A stretch of 19,815 bases of DNA from Candidatus Omnitrophota bacterium (GTDB lineage: Bacteria > Omnitrophota > Gorgyraeia > Tantalellales > Tantalellaceae). The stretch spans positions 1 through 19,815 of the forward strand of contig JABMSC010000109.1 in NCBI GenBank assembly GCA_013204685.1, read 5' to 3'. The notes below the pieces were generated by a model, which worked only from the letters and a program-made list of their open reading frames with translations, searched no databases and was not told where the DNA came from. This document shows positions 13,893 to 19,815 of this stretch, in pieces; within the stretch, counting starts at the first letter, position 1; each line of letters begins with the position of its first letter. The translations under genes and the position numbers were made by a program.

Positions 13893-13909
13893 TAATTTTT
13901 TATTTCTCA

Positions 13910-15004
13910 TTAAAACTTAGCCACGCGCCTGAACAAAAATATACCCGTGCAAAAAAGCAGGATATTGGCCGTCCATACACCGATCCACGGCGGAATTAAC
14001 CCGCGTATCGCTAACGCTATCCCTGTAAGCATAATACCACAGTATATCAGGAACATGCCTATGGCCAGACCAAAACCGATAAATTTTTCGCGGCGGTGTG
14101 TAGTTATCGCCAGGGGTATCCCCACCAGAACGAAAACCAGATTAGAAAAAGCCAACGCTATCTTCTTGTGTAGTTCTATACGTAAAGGGATAACCCCTTT
14201 ACCGCTTATATTCAGACCATTGATATCTGTTAAAAGTTCTTTAATACTTTTTTCCCGCGGTTTTTTCTGGATCTCGCTTATGTCCACCGCATCATCAAGA
14301 TTTAATATCATATGATAATCTTTAAAAGAAAGTTTGAAAAACTCATCCGGGTTTTCAGCGGAAATTTCATCCGCAGTTCCATCATTTAATTTTAGTTTTA
14401 CGGAGTTCCGGTCGGGCATGGGTATAATTTCGCCCGTTTGGGCGACTATTGTGCGCGTAGCTTGATTCTCGCGGGGCTGATATATCCGTATATCCTCCAT
14501 GATATTACCATTAATGTCATGGATAAATATTATATAATCCTTAAACCCTTTTACAAATACTCCCGGCTCAAGCATGGCAGAAGGATGTTTCAGGCCTACC
14601 GTTTTTAAAAGTTTTCTGGCTAAAAATTCCGACTGTGGAAGGACCCGGTCATTCAAGGGTACACTCATCAGGCTTATAATAAATCCGCATATTACGACGG
14701 GAAGCACTAATTTATATATATTCAGTCCGGTGGTTCTGAGTGCGGTAACCTCATTATCGCTGGAAAGCCTTCCAAACCCCAAGAGGACCGCCGAAAGAAC
14801 AGAAATAGGTATTGTAAAAATGAGAACATACGGCAGGAATAGAAAAAATATCTTAATCACCTGTATAAACTCCACACCCTTGTTCATAACCATATCTGCG
14901 GTCTGAACAATGTTGCCCGCAGCTAATATAACGGTCAGAATAAAAAGAGAAGCCAGAAAAGGCCCGCCTAATTCTTTAAGCATATACCTGGTGATTATTC
15001 TCAT
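13910..15004 (-). CDS. lptF: LPS export ABC permease LptF
   Basis: Partner of LptG in the LptB2FG lipopolysaccharide extractor, 364 residues, inner membrane. The start MRIITRYMLKELGGPFL is the family's 'M-I-I-x-R-Y' N-terminus. Three helices fill residues 12-120, including FIQVIKIFFLFLPYVLIFTIPISVLSAVLLGFGRL. The cytoplasmic coupling segment SSDNEVTALRTTGLNIYK follows, then a beta-rich periplasmic domain at about 130-265 with the conserved LKLNDGTADE stretch, and three C-terminal helices. It begins 23 bp after pfkA without an obvious Shine-Dalgarno, which suggests translational coupling. The 107-bp gap to lptG holds a fold-back repeat, which could affect the ratio of two subunits that are needed in equal amounts. 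Confidence 0.9.
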   Translation of the reverse strand: MRIITRYMLKELGGPFLASLFILTVILAAGNIVQTADMVMNKGVEFIQVIKIFFLFLPYVLIFTIPISVLSAVLLGFGRLSSDNEVTALRTTGLNIYKLVLPVVICGFIISLMSVPLNDRVLPQSEFLARKLLKTVGLKHPSAMLEPGVFVKGFKDYIIFIHDINGNIMEDIRIYQPRENQATRTIVAQTGEIIPMPDRNSVKLKLNDGTADEISAENPDEFFKLSFKDYHMILNLDDAVDISEIQKKPREKSIKELLTDINGLNISGKGVIPLRIELHKKIALAFSNLVFVLVGIPLAITTHRREKFIGFGLAIGMFLIYCGIMLTGIALAIRGLIPPWIGVWTANILLFCTGIFLFRRVAKF

Positions 15005-15027
15005 AATATTTACAGCTGAAAAACTTT

Positions 15028-16011
15028 TTATGTGGCAAGCAGTCTTGTAAGTTTGTAGAGTTGAGTGTTCCGCTCAATATCCCCACCTCTTTCAAAACAC
15101 GCTTTTTCATACGGGACAAGACGAAATGTTGAACCTTTTATTCCAACCATCTCGCCAGAGTGCCCTTCCAATAAAGCGCTGACAGCATACGCCCCCATTC
15201 CTGAAGCAAGTATCCTGTCCGGCGCGTTGGGAGAACCGCCTCTTTGAATATGTCCCAGTGTTATGCCCCTGACATCACATTGTATTTCTTTTTTAAGCTT
15301 ATCCACGATCTCATGGGCGCTTGCGTAACCTTCAGATACAATGATTATCCAGCTTCTTTTTCCTTTTTCCTTTGCCTTCTCTACTTCAATGCCGATCTCT
15401 TTAATGGTGGTTTTACTTCCGGGGTAAAGCACTTCCTCAGCTCCCCCGGCAAGACCGGCCATCACAGCTATATAGGGCTCTTCACGCCCCATAACCTCTA
15501 TAACATAGATCCTTTCCATGCTGCATACCGTATCACGTATTTTATCAACAGCATCTAAAACAGTGTCCACGGCGGTATGCGCCCCGACCGTGTAATCCGT
15601 ATGTCCCAGATCGTTATCAATGGTACCGGGGACACCTATATTTGTTATCCCCCAATCCCGGTGAAGGGTAAGTGCGCCCTGGAAGGATCCATTGCCGCCT
15701 ATAATAACAAGAGCATCTATTCCATTTTTCTTGATGACGTTTACTGCTTTCTCTTGCCCCTCTTTGGTCATGAATTCCCCGGACCTTGCGGTTTTGAGAA
15801 TAGTTCCGCCGCGGGAAAGGATATTGCTGACGCTGCGGGAGTTCATCTCTATCATCTCATCATTGATAAGACCTTCATAGCCCCTGAGAATCCCCCTTAC
15901 CTCCATGCCTTCAAGCACAGCTTTTCTTACGACACTGCGTATTGCAGCGTTCATCCCCGGAGCATCCCCTCCGGAAGTCAAAACACCTATTCTCTTGATC
16001 TTATTGCTCAT
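15028..16011 (-). CDS. pfkA: 6-phosphofructokinase, ATP type
   Basis: Commits fructose 6-phosphate to glycolysis; 327 residues, the usual length of the bacterial group A enzyme. Motifs: GVLTSGGDAPGMNAAIR at 9-25, GGNGS at 105-109, PGTIDND at 128-134 with the catalytic Asp pair, VMGR at 173-176 and GHIQRGGSP in the C-terminal half. Gly after Asn 107 and Gly 129 in PGTIDND (rather than Asp and Lys) indicate ATP rather than pyrophosphate as donor. The Asp of the common GGDGS motif, a Mg-ATP contact, is Asn here, and the usual Gly-Asp after MGR is replaced by EEPY. Arg residues at 25 and 29, which bind the allosteric effector in E. coli PfkA, are kept. It lies 20 bp after ahcY and 23 bp before lptF. 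Confidence 0.95.
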   Translation of the reverse strand: MSNKIKRIGVLTSGGDAPGMNAAIRSVVRKAVLEGMEVRGILRGYEGLINDEMIEMNSRSVSNILSRGGTILKTARSGEFMTKEGQEKAVNVIKKNGIDALVIIGGNGSFQGALTLHRDWGITNIGVPGTIDNDLGHTDYTVGAHTAVDTVLDAVDKIRDTVCSMERIYVIEVMGREEPYIAVMAGLAGGAEEVLYPGSKTTIKEIGIEVEKAKEKGKRSWIIIVSEGYASAHEIVDKLKKEIQCDVRGITLGHIQRGGSPNAPDRILASGMGAYAVSALLEGHSGEMVGIKGSTFRLVPYEKACFERGGDIERNTQLYKLTRLLAT

Positions 16012-16031
16012 CTTTTACTTTTCCCTTTTGT

Positions 16032-17447
16032 TTAATACCTGTAATGCTCAGACTTATACGGCCCATCTATGGGTATACCCAGATAATCTGCCTGACCTTT
16101 TGTCATCTTTGTCAGCTTTGCGCCTAACTTTCCCAGATGGAGCCTGGCAACTTCTTCATCAAGCTCTTTAGATAATCTATAGACCTTGTTCTCATAATCA
16201 TCCCGGTTCTTCCAGAGGTCTATCTGCGCAAGCACCTGGTTTGAAAAAGAATTGGACATAACGAAAGAAGGATGCCCCGTTGCGCATCCAAGGTTAACCA
16301 GCCTTCCTTCCGCCAAGAGGTATATCTCTTTGCCATCAGGAAAAATATATTTATCAACCTGCGGTTTGATATTCACTTTCTTTATTCCGGGATACCCCTC
16401 GAGTTTGGCAACCTCTATCTCATTGTCAAAATGACCAATGTTACATACAATAGCCTGGTCTTTCATCTTCTCCATATGTTCAATTCTAATAACATCCCTG
16501 TTACCTGTTGTTGTAACATAAATGTCACCCCTGCCAAGTGTGTCTTCCACGGTCGCAACTTCATGTCCCGCCATCAATGCCTGTAAGGCGCAGATGGGAT
16601 CTATCTCCGTCACGACAACCCTCGCACCCATCCCCTTCATGGACTGCGCAGAGCCCTTTCCAACATCGCCATATCCGCAAATAACAGCGACTTTTCCGGC
16701 GACCATTACATCTGTGGCTCTTTTTATGCCGTCAACTAAAGACTCCCGGCAGCCGTAAAGATTATCAAATTTCGATTTAGTGACAGAATCGTTCACATTG
16801 ATAGCAGGTACCAATAGCTCGCCCTTCTTCATCATCTGATACAAACGGTGAACACCGGTAGTCGTTTCTTCAGAGACACCACTCCATTCTTTGGCCATTT
16901 CCGTCCACTTGTTCGGATTCGCTTTCAGGGTTTTCTTTAATAGCTTAAGAAGTTCTACTTCATCCTCGCCGCCGGGCTTTCTGTCTAAACTGGACGCGTC
17001 TTTCTCCCCCTGATACCCCAGGTGCATCATAAGTGTGGCATCCCCGCCGTCATCAACAATAAGCTGGGGTCCTTTACCGCCCGGGAATGTAAGAGCTTCC
17101 TCCGTACACCACCAAAACTCCTCAAGCGTCTCCCCTTTCCAGGCAAATACCGATATGCCTTTCTTTGCGATCGCGGCTGCTGCATGGTCCTGAGTGGAAA
17201 AGATGTTACAGCTCGCCCATCTCACTTCAGCACCAAGCTCGACAAGCGTTTCTATAAGAACCGCCGTCTGTATGGTCATGTGAAGTGAGCCCATGATCCT
17301 GACGCCCTTAAGAGGTTTTTCTCCTGAATGCTTTTCCCTTATAGCCATAAGCCCCGGCATTTCGTGTTCGGCAACATCGATCTCTTTTCTGCCGAAATCG
17401 GCAAGAGAAATGTCTTTAATTTTGTAATCTTTTGTTGCGGTAGTCAT
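16032..17447 (-). CDS. ahcY: S-adenosylhomocysteine hydrolase
   Basis: NAD-dependent enzyme splitting S-adenosylhomocysteine into homocysteine and adenosine, which removes the inhibitory product of methyl transfer. 471 residues from ATG 17447. Motifs: GSLHMTIQTAVLIETL at 53-68, SCNIFSTQDHAAAAI at 79-93, VDDGGDATL at 131-139, INVNDSVTKSKFDN at 216-229 with the substrate-binding Lys, the NAD loop GYGDVGKG at 258-265, GHPSFVMSNSFSNQ at 391-404 and the C-terminal YKSEHYRY that reaches the neighbouring subunit. An ATG five codons upstream (17462) is rejected because the codons between encode the Shine-Dalgarno AAGGAG. It follows metK, so making and recycling of the SAM cycle are co-transcribed. 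Confidence 0.97.
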   Translation of the reverse strand: MTTATKDYKIKDISLADFGRKEIDVAEHEMPGLMAIREKHSGEKPLKGVRIMGSLHMTIQTAVLIETLVELGAEVRWASCNIFSTQDHAAAAIAKKGISVFAWKGETLEEFWWCTEEALTFPGGKGPQLIVDDGGDATLMMHLGYQGEKDASSLDRKPGGEDEVELLKLLKKTLKANPNKWTEMAKEWSGVSEETTTGVHRLYQMMKKGELLVPAINVNDSVTKSKFDNLYGCRESLVDGIKRATDVMVAGKVAVICGYGDVGKGSAQSMKGMGARVVVTEIDPICALQALMAGHEVATVEDTLGRGDIYVTTTGNRDVIRIEHMEKMKDQAIVCNIGHFDNEIEVAKLEGYPGIKKVNIKPQVDKYIFPDGKEIYLLAEGRLVNLGCATGHPSFVMSNSFSNQVLAQIDLWKNRDDYENKVYRLSKELDEEVARLHLGKLGAKLTKMTKGQADYLGIPIDGPYKSEHYRY

Positions 17448-17453
17448 GTCTAT

Positions 17454-17459
17454 CTCCTT
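17454..17459 (-). promoter_or_regulatory. Shine-Dalgarno fixing the ahcY start
   Basis: AAGGAG on the minus strand, six bases before ATG 17447. Choosing the upstream in-frame ATG at 17462 would translate through it. Confidence 0.75.
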
Positions 17460-17474
17460 CAATAAAAGTAAGAA

Positions 17475-17504
17475 TGTAGGGGCACGGCATGCCGTGCCCC
17501 TACA
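17475..17504. repeat. 30-bp perfect palindrome between metK and ahcY
   Basis: The arm TGTAGGGGCACGGCA is followed directly by its exact complement, centred on GCATGC at 17487-17492. It is very GC-rich compared with its flanks and lacks a T tract on the minus strand, so it is more likely a mobile palindromic repeat or mRNA stabiliser than a full terminator. Confidence 0.85.
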
Positions 17505-17518
17505 AAACAGCTAACAAA

Positions 17519-18661
17519 CTATTTCGCCGCTTTCTTTAACGCCTCCGCCATGTCTATCTCTTCCCACGTAAACCCTTCCTCATCTCTGCCAAAATGTCCA
17601 TAAGCTGCCGTTTGTCTGTATATCGGCCGTCTGAGCTTCAGGGTTTCTATGATTCCACCCGGGGTAAGATCGAAGTTCTCCTGCACCAGTTTCACTATTT
17701 TGGGTTCCGGGATCTTCCCGGTGCCGAATGTGTTGACCATAACACTTACCGGATCCGGTACGCCGATCGCGTATGCAAACTGGACCTCGCATTTTGTTGC
17801 TATTCCTGATGCTATAATGTTCTTAGCGACATAACGTGCCATGTAAGAAGCGGACCTGTCAACTTTTGTGGGATCCTTTCCACTGAAGCATCCCCCTCCG
17901 TGACTGCCAACACCGCCGTAAGTATCTACGATGATCTTTCTGCCCGTAACACCGGTGTCCCCGTGAGGACCGCCAACTTCAAATCTTCCGGTAGGATTGA
18001 TGAATATCTTGGTGTCCTTATCCATTAGTTCAGCCGGTATAACCTTTTTTATAACGAGCTCTTTCATGTCTTCCTGTATAGTGCCCATCTTTACCTTATC
18101 GCTGTGATGCGCGCTTACTACAATTGCCTCGATCCTTGTGGGTTTCCCGTCATCGTACTCGACTGTTACCTGGCTCTTGCCGTCCGGACGAAGATAATCC
18201 ACAAGTTTGTCCTTTCGTATCTTAGCAAGCTGCCTGCTGAGCTTATGTGAAAGGATTATAGGCATAGGCATAAGTTCCCGGGTTTCATCCGTAGCATAAC
18301 CAAACATCATGCCCTGGTCACCCGCTCCTCCCGGATCCACACCCATGGCTATATCAGGAGACTGTTCCTGAATAGATGTAATTACACCGCTTGTCAGGTA
18401 ATCAAATCCGTATTCGGCATTGGTATATCCGATCTCTTTTATGGTTTCCCTGACAACTTTGGGTATATCTACATAACAGGAAGTTGATATCTCGCCGGCA
18501 ACCATTGCCAAACCGGTGGTTACCATGGTCTCACAGGCAACCCTTCCCGACGGATCTTCCTTATAAATTGCGTCGAGTATAGCATCAGAGATCTGATCAC
18601 ACACCTTATCCGGATGCCCCTCAGTAACACTTTCAGACGTGAACAAATACTTGGTTTTCAT
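17519..18661 (-). CDS. metK: S-adenosylmethionine synthetase
   Basis: Forms S-adenosylmethionine from methionine and ATP, releasing phosphate and pyrophosphate; cytoplasmic tetramer in characterised members. 380 residues, normal length. Motifs: SVTEGHPDKVCDQISDAILD at 11-30, signature 1 GAGDQG at 112-117, RPDGKSQVTVEY at 158-169, and signature 2 at 255-272, which here reads GGGCFSGKDPTKVDRSAS with Cys where Ala is usual. A strong AAGGAG precedes ATG 18661. The gap to the upstream nucleotidyltransferase is 19 bp with no room for a SAM riboswitch, so any SAM-dependent control would have to act at the start of the operon, outside the window. Confidence 0.97.
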   Translation of the reverse strand: MKTKYLFTSESVTEGHPDKVCDQISDAILDAIYKEDPSGRVACETMVTTGLAMVAGEISTSCYVDIPKVVRETIKEIGYTNAEYGFDYLTSGVITSIQEQSPDIAMGVDPGGAGDQGMMFGYATDETRELMPMPIILSHKLSRQLAKIRKDKLVDYLRPDGKSQVTVEYDDGKPTRIEAIVVSAHHSDKVKMGTIQEDMKELVIKKVIPAELMDKDTKIFINPTGRFEVGGPHGDTGVTGRKIIVDTYGGVGSHGGGCFSGKDPTKVDRSASYMARYVAKNIIASGIATKCEVQFAYAIGVPDPVSVMVNTFGTGKIPEPKIVKLVQENFDLTPGGIIETLKLRRPIYRQTAAYGHFGRDEEGFTWEEIDMAEALKKAAK

Positions 18662-18680
18662 TTAACTTTCTCCTTTTTGA

Positions 18681-19430
18681 TCATGAATCCAATTCCATTT
18701 TCCTGTACTCAATATCAGCCTTCTCCAAAGACTTTTTATCCCCTATATCATACCATCCCTCATTAAACACATACCCAAAAACATCGTCGTTTTCAGAGGC
18801 CCATTTGACAAAGTTTCCTGGGGCATCTTGTGCCAGACCCGTTTTTGTGTATTCTTCCAACATGTTCAGTTTTTCCTTCGGCAAATAATAAATACCGGTA
18901 GATGCGAGTGTGCTTTTGGGACTGGACGGTTTTTCCTGGAAGTCATTTATCCTGCAACTGGAATCTATCGAAACAATACCGTACCTCTGCGCAAGTTTAC
19001 GGTTCTTGACATCGAATAGCGCCACGCTCAACCTGTTCTTTTCCCTCGCAAAGCTGATAAAGTCTGCAATATCAAACTCAAAAAGATTATCGCCTGCCAC
19101 TATCAAAAGATCTTCCTTGGGATCCTTCTTCTGAAGAACAAGGCTGATGTCCCCGATAGCTCCCAGGCGATCCTCGTTCGAGGTAGTAAGATCGTTAACG
19201 ATATCCAGCTTTACCGAAAAACTGCGGTCCCTTCCCCAGCTTGTGATCATATCATAGAACTTATCATTTGTGACGATATATACCGCGTCACAAGTATCCA
19301 TTTTCTCGAATTTTCGTAAGATCCTTTCGAGTATCGTCCTGCCGCCCACCTTTACAAGGGGTTTAGGGCGATCCAGCGTAAGGGGATACAATCTGGTACC
19401 ATATCCCGCAGCTAATATTAATCCTTTCAT
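18681..19430 (-). CDS. Sugar-1-phosphate nucleotidyltransferase
   Basis: NTP_transferase-family enzyme producing an NDP-sugar from a sugar 1-phosphate; 249 residues. The nucleotide-binding signature is at 4-24 (LILAAGYGTRLYPLT, then PKP with Lys 23). Metal-binding Asp is in VAGDNLFEFD at 111-120, the base/sugar segment FQEKP at 164-168 and GWYDIGD at 225-231. There is no C-terminal hexapeptide (left-handed beta helix) domain, so it resembles RfbA/RmlA-like or short mannose-1-phosphate enzymes; the sugar and nucleotide are not determinable by eye. I start at ATG 19430, which follows AAAGGG at 19436-19441 and opens directly into the signature; an in-frame ATG at 19472 adds 14 polar residues and overlaps the ptsI end. 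Likely feeds envelope glycan synthesis. Confidence 0.9.
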   Translation of the reverse strand: MKGLILAAGYGTRLYPLTLDRPKPLVKVGGRTILERILRKFEKMDTCDAVYIVTNDKFYDMITSWGRDRSFSVKLDIVNDLTTSNEDRLGAIGDISLVLQKKDPKEDLLIVAGDNLFEFDIADFISFAREKNRLSVALFDVKNRKLAQRYGIVSIDSSCRINDFQEKPSSPKSTLASTGIYYLPKEKLNMLEEYTKTGLAQDAPGNFVKWASENDDVFGYVFNEGWYDIGDKKSLEKADIEYRKMELDS

Positions 19431-19455
19431 CTTATCCCTTTCTTTTTGTAAACAA

Positions 19456-19815
19456 TTACCCCGTAAGCTCAAGAGCTAGATCAGGTACAAGTTCCATTAA
19501 TCTGGCCTTTGCAAACTTTCTCACTTCTTCACCTGTCGAAAATGTCCTTGCTATCTCGGCTATCTCTTTTGCATCGCTGAAGTTGACAGATCGAATTACC
19601 TTTTTAACCTCAGGTACCGCTATCGGAGAAGTACTGAACTCATCCAGGCCCAATCCCAATAATATCATGGTCAGAGTAACGTCGCCTGCCATCTCTCCAC
19701 ATAACGCTACAGGGATACCCTGAGCATGTCCGTTATCTATGACCATCTTGATAAGATTTAAAATCGCCGGATGCGCCGGTTCATAGAGATACGCTATCTT
19801 TTCGTTAACCCTGTC
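19456..19815 (-). CDS. ptsI: PTS enzyme I (PEP-protein phosphotransferase), C-terminal part
   Basis: Only the last 119 residues are inside the window; the frame is open to the right edge. The sequence matches the PEP-binding TIM-barrel end of enzyme I: DRVNEKIAYLYEP, HPAILNLIKMVIDNGH, then ALCGEMAGD with the catalytic Cys, then LGLGLDEFSTSPIAVPEVKK, a family hallmark (LGLGLDEFSMS in E. coli-type proteins). The alternatives PEP synthase and pyruvate phosphate dikinase end differently, so enzyme I, or its Ntr-type paralogue which shares this domain, is favoured; the N-terminal part needed to tell these apart is missing. The stop codon lies 25 bp before the nucleotidyltransferase. It is probably the head, or near the head, of the operon. 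Confidence 0.92.
   Translation of the reverse strand, partial: DRVNEKIAYLYEPAHPAILNLIKMVIDNGHAQGIPVALCGEMAGDVTLTMILLGLGLDEFSTSPIAVPEVKKVIRSVNFSDAKEIAEIARTFSTGEEVRKFAKARLMELVPDLALELTG

Noticed and set aside
17448..17462. Longer ahcY product starting five codons upstream
   Set aside because: These codons contain the AAGGAG ribosome-binding site of ATG 17447.
18662..18680. SAM riboswitch before metK
   Set aside because: Only 19 bp separate metK from the preceding gene, too little for any known SAM riboswitch.

Overview
This window is chromosomal DNA of moderate GC content from a bacterium with a Gram-negative-type envelope, as shown by the paired LptF/LptG lipopolysaccharide-export permeases. 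The combination of glycolytic and PTS housekeeping genes, a stand-alone small ferredoxin, a Lon-related protease of the AAA_32 type and repeat-rich short intergenic regions suggests an uncultured candidate-phylum lineage. Candidatus Omnitrophota is my best guess, but that is inference and no marker gene here proves it. There is no rRNA, tRNA, CRISPR array, prophage, intact insertion sequence or recognisable defence system.

Almost every gene is on the minus strand, so transcription runs right to left. The right block (12714-19815) reads, in transcription order: the end of ptsI (PTS enzyme I), a sugar-phosphate nucleotidyltransferase, metK, ahcY, pfkA, lptF and lptG. Gaps are mostly 19-25 bp, and the two larger ones (71 and 107 bp) each hold a palindromic or repeat element. 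This looks like one operon joining sugar phosphorylation control and glycolysis, the S-adenosylmethionine cycle, sugar-nucleotide supply and LPS export. It ends at a 42-bp perfect palindrome that also terminates the only plus-strand gene, a DoxX-family membrane protein at 12065-12472.

The left block (1-11575) reads, in transcription order: comF-like phosphoribosyltransferase, a single-cluster ferredoxin with its own sigma70-type promoter, a membrane-anchored polysaccharide deacetylase, glucose-6-phosphate isomerase, an AEC-family permease, a tiny two-helix membrane protein, a Lon-related protease, a CPA2-type cation/proton antiporter with two CBS domains, a secreted protein of unknown function, and the first 648 codons of clpB.

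The most unusual content lies between the genes. Seven intergenic regions contain degenerate tandem arrays with a strict 7-bp period (core GTGCTGA or relatives such as GTTCTGA, GTGCCGG, AGTTCGT, ACGATCC). Each runs into an inverted array of the complementary heptamer, so the transcript can fold back. An eighth site (11623-11758) has the same architecture with an 8-bp period and a different core (GGATATCA / GATGNCCT). Five of the seven heptad elements start 10-30 bp beyond a minus-strand stop codon, and several share exact spacer or flank modules. They resemble in concept the heptameric STRR sequences of heterocystous cyanobacteria and the REP elements of enterobacteria, but the pairing of inverted arms, the mosaic modules and the coexisting octad family may be undescribed. 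This is my main discovery candidate.
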